Shown here: positions 1 through 12,509 of the stretch, in pieces | Position numbering within the stretch: the first letter of the stretch is position 1 | Layout: every line of letters starts with the position of its first letter | Assembly (NCBI GenBank): GCA_012862575.1 | Contig: BLSF01000030.1 | Location: forward strand, 127,584-191,583 | Direction: 5' to 3' | Origin: Parietichytrium sp. I65-24A | Lineage: Eukaryota > Sar > Bigyra > Thraustochytrida > Thraustochytriidae | DNA: 64,000 bases | The notes under the pieces: model-generated | Told to the model about the DNA's origin: nothing | What the model saw: only the letters and a program-made list of their open reading frames with translations | The model's database searches: none | Position numbers and translations under genes: made by a program

Positions 1-597
1 AAAAATTCTCAAGCTATGAAATCTGTGAATTCACTGTCAATTCATCATTCTGCTATGTAACACTGGGTAAGGCAATGATCGCCGGTAACAGTCAGCTGTC
101 TTTCACAGTCGAGTTTAAACGTGGGCGCTCTTCCAGTCACGCTGTGAGTGCGGTCCGAGTGCAGCACTCCACTGTGTATACTACCGTAAGGGTAATAGTG
201 GGGCTCTTGGGGAGATTGGTGACGCCGATTTTGGACCTGGTGTTGGCTGGAGAATGAGGAGAAAGAAGAAGTTCGGCATGCTAAGCCACTAATAGTGCTA
301 GTGCCGAAGGACAATTACTGCCTGCTAACAACTCGTACATAGAGCAGTACGGGTAGTACAGGTAGTAAAGTTGTTGACTGAGAGGAAGGTTCATTTCTTT
401 TTTTTTGGGCCAAAATTTTTACCCAGTCAAACATGTGCAGTCTAACCTTATTTTCTTTGATTGAATTTCAAATTGAATCGAAATTGAATTGAGAAAATCT
501 TGCTTCAAAATTGAGTGAAAAACTTTGAAAGCTTGCAAACGCCACGCCCAGAATTAATTTTCAAACTTTTTTATCGCACCTCTCGCGCAATGAGAAA

Positions 598-650
598 AGC
601 GACAGCGACGGTAACAGTGACAGTGACTGCGACTGCGACTGCGACCGCGC
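598..650. repeat. Degenerate GACAGT/GACTGC hexamer repeat
   Basis: Imperfect 6-bp repeats alternating GTGACA and GCGACT types. The period is visible by eye with several substitutions. It lies in the left desert and is not coding. Confidence 0.7.
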
Positions 651-1827
651 CAAAACAATTCATTCAATGCCCGCGCTGGAACCATCGCATCGCTTGCAAG
701 AGATTGCGGGACACGCAGACTTGCAGACTTGCAGACACACTGACATGCGAGGGCGCAGAGGCATCGGAAAAAGAAAAATTCCAATTAGTTTGGTCGTACG
801 TTCCCTCATGGCCTTCCGCAGCACTCGCCCACCTCGCGACGAAGGAGACAGAGACACGATTCGAATGGCTCAACTGTCTGAGCGGTTTAATTCAAAACGG
901 GTTCGACGACGACAGCCAGTCGTGAGCGAGGAGTTAGCCGGTTGATTTGCTGCAGGCTCGCAGGGCGGAGAGGGACGAGCCCAGCTTGAAGGCATTTCAA
1001 GGCTACAAGTTCAAGTTGTGCTCTTTCCCAACCGCTCTTTTCGCTTCTTTTTCTTCTCAGTTGACACCAATGTGAAACGAACTGACGCCGTGCAGAGCCT
1101 AGACGGGTTCGGGAACACCATCTCTCCGCTGCGCTGCGGCTCAGCTCGCCACAGCTGACTCGAAGACGAACCGCAGAGCTGCACTTTCTTCGCCCTTCCT
1201 CAGTACGTGCTGCCAAGTGCAGATGCGGTCGGCTCCCGGGCTCGCGGGCTTTGCAAAGGAAGCGAAGAGGAGCAGCACACCGAAAGAAGCAACGAAGGAG
1301 GAACCTATCTATCAAATAAACAAACAAGCAAACAAACAAACCATCGGGTCTCGCTGTTCCAAGTTGGACGATTCTGCACACGAAAACGAGCGAAAGCGAG
1401 AGTGTGATGCGCACGGAAATTTCCGAGCATTTCGATTGATCAAGTTACCGGTGGTTACGGTGGCAGTGGTGGTGGAAACGGTACTTGGTTGCGGGTCTTG
1501 TGCGGTAAGAACGGTCACGTGGACGAAGAGATTGGTGTCAGATCTGTGGCACCTCACGAGCCCCGAACTTCTCCTCGCGTTGCCGCCGTCACTGCAGCCC
1601 GCCATGTGCGGTTACAACGCTTCACAGGTAACACTTTTCCGTTCCATTTGCACTGCACTCGTACTTGGCACGCAACGACTTGATTGTCGGTGCCAATTGT
1701 CCCTCGAGCTGTCGGCGTGTTAATTTGCTGCAAAAGTTAATTCCAAGAAAAGAACATTTGCAAGTCCGTGCGCGGCTCGTCGATTGCCCGCCCCGACATC
1801 CGCTGTCCGATTACCGCGCAGAGTTTT

Positions 1828-2000
1828 TCGCATTCCGCATTCTGCATTTCGCATTTCGTATTTCGCATTTCGCATTCGCAGTCTACGTTATAATGTACAT
1901 AAATACTCTGCATTCTGAAATATGTTTTTAGAAGTGTGAATTTCAGAATCTCAGCATCTCAGAATCTCAGAATCTCAGAAATTCAGAATTCAGAATGTTG
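1828..2000. repeat. Short-period GCATTTC and CAGAATCT repeats
   Basis: Two adjoining degenerate arrays: a CGCATTT/CGCATTC 7-mer series (about 1828-1878) and a TCAGAATC 8-mer series (about 1939-1996). They are imperfect and sit in non-coding DNA. Confidence 0.7.
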
Positions 2001-5000
2001 ATCTCAATTTCTGACTTTTTGCTTGCTTTATACTATAATAAAATGATTTTAAAAATTGAAATTAAAGATTGAAAATTGATTAACAAAAAATTACAAATTA
2101 AAACGGAAGGATCGATTTTCATTTCAATTCTCATTTTCAAATGGAAAAAGAAAAGACAAAAAGGAGTCCCACTCATGCCACAGTTCGAAAGACCTTGCAT
2201 TCCGCCTCGGTTGCGAGCTTTTTCTCTACCAGCCCAGTGACCGAGGGTACTGAGGGTATCTGAGGGCCGTTTGCTAGACAGAGGGAGGAGCAACGTTTCG
2301 CGAGGAATTGGCGCACGTTGCTCCGAGATTAGCTCTGCCTCGGAAGCTGGCAGCTCTTCCCAAGTTGCAAGAGAGAACTGCCACACCGGTACTTGTACAA
2401 AGCACTAGCTGGTCTTCTTTGGGGAAGGGACGAGTCTCGGCCGCGGAGCCGAACAGCTTTGTGAAAGCAGTTGAATCTAATCTGAGTTCTAACTTTATTT
2501 TTCTGAAATTCTGAAATTGGATTCTGAAGAAACGATTACCACACCTGCATAAGCTGGAGCTTTTGGGGCGGGATGATCATATCCGCCTCAGAGTCTCCGT
2601 ACCGATTCACAAAGGTACAAAGGTGCGGAATAGAGTACTGTTCTTACTAGCGACTGCGTTTGAAGTAAGTCGGTTGGCTGCAATCAAAGCCTTGCTTAGC
2701 CTTGTCCTTACGGCTCTTGTCTTAGGGCCAACACTTGTTTTCTTTGGCCTCCAGCAAGACTTGGACCCCGAAGAGACGACGTCAACCGCATTTGTTTGTT
2801 TGAAATAAACTTTTTGGCCTATATTTGGCTAAGCTAAACAATAGAAACAGGAAATTCGCAAATTTGGATCGCCTATGGAAACGCCTATTTAAGGACTACA
2901 CAAACTTTCAACAAAAAAATTGAAAATTTTCATGGATTTGGAAAAATTTTCTCGCTCCACCTACTTCCCTTTCCAAGTCTTGGACAACAGAAGAAAGCAA
3001 ACTTGATCCCTCAACAAAGCCTCTTCTTTATAGCACTTTATAGCGGCCCCTTAATCTTCTATTAATGTTACTGTGTCCATAAGCAAGTCTAATTTTTTAT
3101 TATAATCCCATAGATGTATCTTATCAGCTATCAAGCTGGATAGATGAGATCCGTAGAAGAACATGAGCTTATATAAACGAATAGCACTCAAGTAAACATG
3201 ATTTTTTTTGTCCACCTTTTTTTTTCCATTCAGCATTTAGATGGCAGACAAGCGGAATTTACGAGACACGGATCAGAACGCACTTGTATTGACGGCGAGT
3301 AGTACTCAGGGGTATGCTAGCTAATACGTACGTACACTGGGATGATGAAAAACACGCCCAGAATAGCAGAAAACTCAGATCTTTCAGGAGCCGGATCTCC
3401 CATCAACTGACGTAGCTTTTGGGACCTTTTTGGTACTACTGTAGTACAAAGCAATCTGTCCAAGACTATAGGCGCCCTCACCACTCCAAATTGAAAATGA
3501 GGAGCCGCTCTTCTCGGTCAACGATAAAACTGAAACCGAACTTCGAGACAAGCAACAATTGCTATTCACTTGCAATCCCTCTAACAGTTTCTCTTTTTTT
3601 TTCCTGACTGTGAATTCTGATTGAAAATTTCAATTGAGGTTTATTGCAATTGCAATGCGAGCGACTAGTTGATCGGTTTGATCTGAGGCCGCAGTCAATG
3701 AACGCGTGGAAACAAACTTCGTGTAGGGAGCAATACGCTCACTTGGTGCGCCACGGCAAGGACTGTAACGGCCCACCGAGATACCGTTATAAGGGCCTTA
3801 GGGCTTTCACTGCTCCACCCTTCTTCTGCACACCTCGTTTTCAAACAATCTTCTTTCTTGAAGCGCTACTATGCAAACTATTAATACGATGTGCAAGGCT
3901 CTACTTATTGAGGTAGCGATGAAGTGACCAAAATCGAGTGCTTCGAATTAACAAAGGGGAAGGAGCCTAGTCCCTGGCTGGCTTTCAAAGTGCCAGAAAA
4001 ATGTCTATACTTGCCCCAAGCTAAGCGTCAACATAGCTTGAAGGAGGCGAGCTCTTAACGATAGCTAGCTGTTACAATATGGCTCCTCAATGTAGCGGAG
4101 AGCTGAGGAAGCCATTTCAATTCGTAGATTCTCCTTTCCCTTCTCAAGGCAGGGCAAAAACTTTATTGATTCTAACCTATTGTTAAATTAAATTAGTGCG
4201 CTCTTGTAAGGGAAGCTTTTCGCGGATCCCCACCGGGAAGATGTTGAAGCCGCACTTGTTTTTTCCGCTCCTGCTTTGAGGGTTGTATTTTTACGACCTT
4301 TCTCTCACAGTTCACGGCTCTTTTTTAATAAATGAAAAATACAAAAAAGAAAGAGTAATCAAACAAAGATCGGCTTATTCTGAGTTCTCTCAAAGGCGTA
4401 GGGAGAATGAAGAAAAGATGAAGGCGAAGAGAGTGGTCAAAATTCGAAACGCAACTTGCTCGAAAGTTCTACTGGGTGTAGTGTTTCTTTTTTCTTTTCC
4501 TCGGACCGCACCTGCAAAACTCAGACTGCTTTTGAAGAACTATATTCTAAACATTCATTACCAGTACTCACGGTACCTTTGTGACAAGAGCTGCTCCCCC
4601 AATGGTTGTGAAACAGTGAAGTTTCAACCTGAGCAGTACATGGAGGTGCAACCTGCTCTCTATTCTTGGAGATAAGGCCCGGCTAGACACCACATTCGAT
4701 TGACTTGCCCAAAAAAAATTCTGGATCCCCCCTCATCCTGCGCTTTCTAGGAGCTGAAACTATCTGGTATTAATACTGGTACCTGTGTTGATTTGATCCT
4801 ACAAGAAAGGAGAGAAAAGATGCCTTTCACCGCACAATCATCGGGTACTATGTCAAAACTGTGAGTGCGCCATATGACGCAAGTATTGGTTGAAAGTGAG
4901 TTCTGAGACGTAGGGGTTCACAGCTAGTGTGATACAAAGGAGGAAGAAGAAGAGAGGGGCATAGGTGAAAAAAATGTGAAATTGATTGATTGATGGGTTT

Positions 5001-6335
5001 TCGTTTGGAGCTCTAGCCTAGCTCTAACAGAGAACAGGAGGCCAAAGAAATCCGAGACATTCTTGTAAGTAGGAAAGCACTTCTTGAATGAATTGAAACA
5101 GCGACGGCCCATCAAAACATCATCGCTTGACTGTGGCTCTTGTGAGGGCAGCGGGCCAAAAGGAGTCTAATAGATACCGCAAGGGCGACTGGCCAGTTTG
5201 CGGGAGAGTTTGTTGACAATAAAGATGCACAGATCGAGTGTGCGGGGTGCCAATCCGCACGTCGCTCTGTATCATTCAAGAACAAGGCTTTGCGCCTTGC
5301 AAGTAAATTTGAAACGCTGCGAACAGTGTGCGATGCTGCTAAGCTTTTATGTAGCACCCAGTACAAATCACAGTCAGTCAGTCAGTCAATTGTGTCAACT
5401 GTTCAATTGGTCAATGAAATGTTCATTTTGAGAGGAAAGAGTTTCGGCAGATTGCGCGGTTGTGCGATTGTGCAACTGTGCGATTGTGAATTTTGGCTTG
5501 TGCTCTCGCTTAATGATAGCCTTCTCTGTGGCATTCTGAAATATTTCTCTCTCTCCCTCTCTTTCCTTCTACCATCGCAGACACAGAAAGCGCAAGTGGC
5601 CCATCAAACGTGGGGCACGCAAATAAGCTTACACATGCAGCAAGGCAGCGCAGGGAGACGCACTGAGATCCCTACTGCGACACAGTTTGAGCAGGGGTCA
5701 CACGTTGGCACAAAGCGCGAAAGAATCGAAGCCCTCGCAGTTGCAGAGAGATTCAATCAAGCTGATGTCTTTCTTTTTGCTTTCAGCAACTTCATTTTCA
5801 CAACATAAAACAATAAACATAAATTATTTCAAATTGATCATTTCACTCTCTGTTCAGAGATATCGAACAGAAAGCCATTGTCAGATCAGATTATGCACAC
5901 AATCCATCCACTTGGAGGACCTCCAGCTCCTCGCTTCCACACGAGACACATGGATGGAAACACACACCGAGCGCTGTTCGAGCACATGATGATCGTCCGT
6001 CTCACAACGAAAAAATGTTTAAACCCCGTGGCGCGTTGACTTTGACTCCTCACTGTTTGCTCGTCCTTTCCGCAACGAGTCGGAGCCCTCAGGAACATCC
6101 ACTCATCCCACCTTGAGGGGCGCGACACAGCATGTTGCAAGAAGGCTCTTGACCGGCCCCAATGCGCCGCAGGCACAAGAAACTGAGCCGGAGGCCTCCA
6201 TGTGCAACTTTAAACCAGGGCCACCGGTATAAAACAATTCCACGGACACACACGCACTGACACACTGCGACCCTCTGCTCACGCAACGCCCATGTTACTC
6301 AGTACTTGCGATGGTTAAGAATGAATTCAATGTTG

Positions 6336-6360
6336 GTTGATTGATTGATTGATTGATTGG
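6336..6360. repeat. TTGA tetranucleotide microsatellite
   Basis: Six tandem TTGA/GATT units in non-coding DNA. Confidence 0.85.
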
Positions 6361-6936
6361 ACTTTTTGTTTTCTTCTCTTTGCAGCGCGGGTTGCGAAAA
6401 CTCGTGTTTCATTTTTAGAGTCAACTTTCTTTCTTTCAAATTCAGAGTAGTTTAATTACAAGGAAGAGAAAGGAAGGAGATGCTTGTGTGAGGCTCTGAA
6501 ACAAGAATTAAGAGCACGCGATGGAGGCGACTCTTCCTCACTGCAACAATGACTTGTCAAAACAGGAGAAGTCAATCCCCCCTTCCTCCTCCAGTTATTT
6601 TCATCGTGCGGATTCTCTACCCCTGTGGCGCGCATCTTTTTCCCACAGAAGTTGTTTCACTTGGCTCGGTGAGTGGGGCAGCACGTTTCGTTGCTTGGAG
6701 GGCCGCCCCCCCCTCTCTTCTTCTCCCCCCGTTTTCTCCCCGAGTTTGTTGAAACTGCGTCCACTTTCACTTTTTCCTCCAATGACGAACTGTTTTTACA
6801 ATTAATTGTGCCATAGAATGAAACAGGTGGGCAAGTTTGCGTTTGCGTTTGCGGAGAAAAGATCTTGTTTCACACGAAACATCAAGGAGTGGGACCCCCT
6901 CTTGCAAACTGGATTTCCTTTCTCCTTCTCACACAC

Positions 6937-6967
<31 letters not shown>

Positions 6968-6969
6968 TC
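6937..6969. repeat. CTTT tetranucleotide microsatellite
   Basis: About eight perfect CTTT units, pyrimidine-only on the + strand. A similar shorter tract lies at 7646-7673. Confidence 0.9.
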
Positions 6970-7645
6970 AACCAATCTCATTTAGAAAATCAAATCGAAA
7001 CCAATCGGCAGTCAAGTCCAACTGTCTCTGACATCCCTCAAAAAAAAATATACAAAAAAAAATTACTTGAATGTAGCAACCCCTACTGACCAGAACAAAT
7101 TTTCAACTGCTGGTACTACTACAACCTTGCTCATCTTCCTCTTCCGCCTCTCCCCAAAGGAGGGTTTCAACTTGGCCCAAACATGCGCCCTTAAAGATTA
7201 GGAGTGTCCACGGCCGCGGTAGTGCTGCTCCAAGTTTGGAAGGAGACTAGGCGGATCACCTAAAGTGGCACTGGGACGGTGTAGATGCTGATGAATCAAG
7301 AGGATTACAGCAGTTGGTGAAACACGCGCCAGAATTTTCCGAAACGGACAGCGTGTACGGAGCTGGTACGTCTTGCTAGGCTTCGTCCACTCACTTGTTC
7401 TCTCGTCACTTGTTTAGTCTGTTGTGCAGTTTGTTTGTTTGTTTTCCCTCACACTGTTCGCAAAGGTTTCCCTTCCACTTTTTCTCCCCAAGTTTTCCGA
7501 AAAGATCCTGCTTTTAAAATTTTCGTTAAATTGGTTGACTTGCAACTTGTTCGGAAAAGAGACTAAGCAGATTTACACTCCGTTCAAGCAAAGAAAGGAA
7601 AAAACAACCACCCAAAAAAAAAAAAAAGCGTTTCACCACTTGTGT

Positions 7646-7673
7646 TCTTTCTCTCTTTCTTTCTTTCTTTCTT
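7646..7673. repeat. CTTT/CT microsatellite
   Basis: CTCT followed by several CTTT units, in the left desert. Confidence 0.8.
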
Positions 7674-8928
7674 CTGAAATTTTCGCGAAGTTCTTCTCAA
7701 GGTTGAGGAGCACCGGTCTCCTTAAAGAAGTTTTCCTCCTCCCTACAAGTAAATCGAAGCGGATTTCCCGCCCCCTCTCAAGATTGGGACGATGTTGCTG
7801 ATGAATTCTTGCTTGCCCTCACAACAAGAAGCAATGTCTGCGAAAAACCAGCCAACCAATGACATTCAACAATCATCCGATCACACATTCTTTTTTTCCT
7901 CCTTTTTTGATTGAAACAAATTTTTGACTTCATTTTTTCTGTTTTTTTTTTTTTTTTTTCCAAAGAAAAAAAGAGATTTTGACTTTAGAAATCACGTCCG
8001 ATCTTTTCAACGGCACACGTCTATTTGAGAAGGAGGCCATAGTGACGTTGGGCCAATCGCTATGAAATCGGTAGACCATTCCCCACCACAGCTTAATGCC
8101 GTAGTTCCCCAACTTGCTGGCCGATGGGATTCGCCAGTGAAACCACGAAGTGCAGCGTAAACAAACCCAATCGGAAGGTGGGGTGGGGATTCACTCATTC
8201 TCATTTACTGTTTGTTTCACTCACCCCTCCCTATCCTTCATTCTATGAATTCTATGCCTCTATTTCCCTTCCTTCTTTACTCCGAGCGAGGTGAGCGAGG
8301 CCCTGTTCTGCGCAAATTTCGGCGCAGTAGGCCGAGCATTCATTCCATATCCACAGCATGTACGTCTCACGTTATTCTTTTTTTCCTCCTTCACTTGATT
8401 GACAAAGTGATCTTTGGGTGGATATCCGAAATAAATTCGCCAGCTTCTTTTTCTCTCCTGCTGTCTCTCTCTTCGCAGCTCTGCGCCAGCTTTGAAAGTC
8501 GCAGCCTTTTGAGTAGAGTGACATAGAGGGGCAGCTGTGTTCGCAGAAGCTCCTAGCTCTACTCACCGCAGTCATCACAAAGAAGCAACGGGGGGAAAAG
8601 AAGAAGGAGGAGAAGAGGAAAAGGAGAGGAAGGCGAAGGAGAGAGGGGGGTTGGTGCTGCTATTCCTGTTTTTTTTTGGCCTCATGACTGATGCTTCACC
8701 CCAGTCAACGAATTCGATGAAATCACGTCAAACACAACAGAACGCTTTGTGTCGCACGAACCAACAAAACAAAAATATTCTAAAATTCCAAATTTTAAAC
8801 ATTTATGCATAACCCTCCTTCTTTCACCCCACCTTCCAATAGGGTTTGTTTAGGCTATGTCTTAACCTGTCCTTCTTTCATTTCTCGACTAAGAATCTCA
8901 CATAATAGCCGACGGGTACCAGTGGACC

Positions 8929-8940
8929 AGTACTAGTGCT
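8929..8940. promoter_or_regulatory. AGTACTAGTGCT motif in the desert
   Basis: The 12-mer AGTACTAGTGCT is identical to one at 25088-25099, about 160 bp upstream of SPT16. A one-mismatch copy lies at 48722-48733. A regulatory role is inference. Its presence here could mark an unannotated transcription unit, but one 12-mer match is weak evidence. Confidence 0.25.
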
Positions 8941-10015
8941 CGCTGTTATTCCACTACTAGCGAGCTAGCCCCTCACTCATTTGATAGTGCCAATAGGCAC
9001 GTTCCGGTGGAAACTTTTGCATGGATTGATAGCACTGGTGTACTGGTGCAATTAATTCTTGAACATAAGGCCCTAGTGATAGGGGAAAGTTATTTCGCCG
9101 CCCAAATCGCAAACACTGGACTCTGAATTCATGAAAACGTCAGCTCCGCCGGTATGTCAAGCCTTGAGTAGCTAGTTAGTACACTTTTCCCAAGTTGCCC
9201 CCGAGCCGAGACTAGCGTTTCGGCCAGCTCGGCTTCGTTCAACCTGGGCAACGAAGGTGGTCAGTACTAGCTAGCTAGTAAGAAGGAGCAAACCAGCTAA
9301 GAAACCGAGAGAGGAAAAACTTGCAACTCGCGAGTTCGCTTTGCAACCAACAGCACCACCACCTCCACGCCTCGACGCGATAGCAGTGCAGTGTGCGGGG
9401 TTAAGGACGCCTACCACTACGAGTTCTCTTCGCGCTCTTCACACAATCCGAGCGCAGCTGGGACCATTCACAGCCATTAATGTTATACAGTGCCACTGTC
9501 TGTCATGAGTTGTGAGTTATGTGAGTTAAGCTTATGAGGCGCAGCTCTTTCGGAGAGAATCGTTCGGAAAGAATCGGGAGGAAGCAGGAGAAGAAAGGTG
9601 GTTAAAACAGACAGACACTTGCGGAGGGCACGACGAGCTCAAGTTGTTGAATCTGTGTCAAGTGTTTCTTTGAACATGTTGATTTTCATTGAACCACATT
9701 GTGTAAAGATTTTTTTAATTTTCTTTCTTTCATATTTTCAAATCTAAAAAAAAAATGAAAAAGTTGTGAACGAAAAAAGGAAAATTGTGAAAACTGCGAT
9801 AACCCCGCAAATTGCTCCCGTCGAGATCGCATTCTAGGATAATACCTATATAGCAATTAGCTTGTACGGTAGCGGCACAACGTCACTGTACCCCATTTTT
9901 CAGGAAGAAATATTGAGTACATTTCATTCGCTGAACAGAATTCAGAAACATTCTTCACTGTTCGAGCCGTAAAATCTCTGACAGTGAAATGTGCTGTGTG
10001 GGGGTCGATGCACGC

Positions 10016-10072
10016 CAGTCAAACAAGCAAAAACAAGCAAAGCAAAACAAAGCAAAACAAAACAAACAATAA
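10016..10072. repeat. AAACAAGC/AAAAC low-complexity tract
   Basis: A-rich, C-spaced tandem motifs (caagc, aaaac) over about 55 bp of non-coding DNA. Confidence 0.7.
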
Positions 10073-12417
10073 ATGCACAACCACTTGTTCAAAAATTATG
10101 CGTTCAGAAATCAGAAATCAGAAACTGGAAATAATAAAATCAGAAATTAGACATTCGAAATTCGAGTCCCAGAAAACATCAGAAAACCCCGCATGCTGAG
10201 GATAGCTTGCTGTGTTGTGCCCCTTCCAGTATATGAATGGCGATTTCGCGTTGAACCTTGTTCACGTCCAAGCAAACGCCTTCTCTAACCGCACCTACCC
10301 ATCCCAAGTAGCCACATCTCCAAACAGGGAGGGCGCCGATAGCGCGATCCTTCCTTCTCCTCCGCGTTGGGCTGAGTAGTAAGGGCTCCTATTATACAAA
10401 TTAGCACCAACTTGCTCAAGCAAATTTATGCGTTCGCCAAACAAAACACTGGCACTTTGCAACAACAATAACAACAACAGCAACAAAAGAAAGAAAAGAA
10501 AAGACAAGAAAAATGACATTGCCCTTGGCTCTCTTCTGTGTTCGTCGCCTTCTCAAGAGGAACGTCCTTCCCCACGGTCTTGTCTTGTTGGAGATGGCGT
10601 TCTGGCCGCAGGCCATAGGCGGCCTTGTCCTTCGCTATGCAAGCGGAAACTGAGCTCCATGTCGCAGCATGTCACGTCGCAGCACGTCATGTCGCCACAT
10701 GCAAGCGGCGATCGTACGCTAGCCACGAAAGGTAAAACTGCTCCCCTTCAAGGTGGCAGCTGTGGCACCCAGCGCTAACCCTGCGGCCATGCATGGCCAT
10801 GGATCATGCACCATGCGATGCGATGAAATGTGGTGCTGCACGCGAAGGGCCATAAACGGCCCCGCCGTTATGTTTTTTTTCACGGTTGCAACCACTTTCA
10901 ACTGACGTCGGCCAAGGTTGTGCAACGCGCCCACACTGTCGGGCGGGTGCTGTATACTTGTTCTTTACGCCCGCCTTCTGGCCTAAATGGTGGCCTGTGG
11001 CCACGCTCCAGTGCGCTCTCGACAGAGAGAGCCGTCGCATAGTGTCCATGATTGATTTTTTCTCCGAATCCATTTGGTCACGAGCAAAGATAACCAAACA
11101 AACAAATGGAGAGCCTGTCTGTCTTTCAACAACAGACAAAGCAGGACAGCTTCAAATAGCTTTGAAACTCCTGCTGGCCGACAGGGGAGCGACTCAGTTT
11201 TCGACCTTCCACTGTTTTCAGAATCACAAACAGAAGCTGCGCCGCTCCTGGCCTGCTTTCTTCCTCCACCTGCGCCGGGTCTTTCGATGGAAGCTGCACT
11301 TGTCTGAGGTCTGATTGTCTGTCAGGAGCGTAATAGCCGGCAAATAGCGATCGACACAGCGACTTTTCATATCCTCATAATCATCATAATTCATCGCGTT
11401 TCCTGCTGAGCACTAACTCTCTATCGTTGGAACAAGAAGTTCGCCACATGAAAGAAAACAAAAATGTCAATTTACAGTTTATTCATTCACTCATCTTGAT
11501 CATCAATTGTTCACAAAAGAAAAGAGAAATGGGAAAATTTAATCTTCCGTCTATTTCTCCGGGGCCACACTACCTTGGTATTCCGTAGATGTCGGTCAAG
11601 TTGAGCGTTGGACTGGATTCCCTAGTACAACTACCAGCCACGCATAGCATCAGATGTCTCCGCTTTCGGTGCTCCTATTCACTGGCTAATAGCGAAGTAC
11701 ATAATTAGGGTAGCCAGTAGCAGCTGCAGTGGGTCTTCAGCTCTCCCTCTCGAGAAAAATAACGCATGAACGAGGCGGCCTTCCTTCTTTTGTTTGTTTG
11801 TTTCTTTGTTTGTTCCCTGTTTCCTTCCTCTTCAGAGCTCGGAAAGTTCAACGCACCCTTTCGCCTTCGCCTGCTTGGTACTCACAGTCAGTACTGTACT
11901 AGTACCTGGTACCCACGCTGCGTCTTCGAATTGGAGCAATTTCATCTTCCGAATATTGACTTGGCCACCCAACACCAAATCGCCGTAGGTGAACGCCGCT
12001 TAGCGCGAGCTCATACTGTAATCCTACGTCTGCTTCCAGAACCAGAATTTCAGATCTTTGAGGGAGAGCTAAGTACTGTAGGGGTTGGTCCATTTATTTG
12101 AGAGGGCGATGGCGATTAACGTAAGTTCATTTTTCCCAAGGCTGTGACTACCGTATTCCGTAGACCCAAACAGATGTTATACTGCTGGCGTTGTCTTAAT
12201 AGGATTTAGGGGGAAGTTTTCACAGCTTCGAAAGCTATGTCGAAAGCGGAGCGAGGAGAAGGAAGGATGAGGGGACGGCGAGAAATTTGATGGCTCCTGA
12301 TGATGTGTGCACAGAAGAAACGGAATGTGTTTCCAGGTTTTCGTGCCCCACCTTTCGAAACACAACCAAGTCGTTGCATTTTTGAAATTTTGATCAAGAG
12401 TCCAACATTTCAAAAAA

Positions 12418-12509
12418 AACTTTCTTTCTTTTTTTTGTTTTTTTTTTTTTGTCCAAAAAATTTAGTAAAATAAGTACCAAAAAAAAAAGTTTAAGTAAAT
12501 TAGTCAATN
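12418..12509. other. Homopolymer tract with a single-N join
   Basis: Poly(T) and poly(A) runs (about 12418-12489) are followed by one ambiguous base at 12509. A lone N beside homopolymers suggests a contig join or uncalled base, so continuity across this point is uncertain. Confidence 0.6.

Noticed and set aside
887-1414. 175-codon frame in the left desert
   Set aside because: Leu/Phe/Arg/Cys-rich translation, overlapped by several other frames on both strands; no domain or codon signal.
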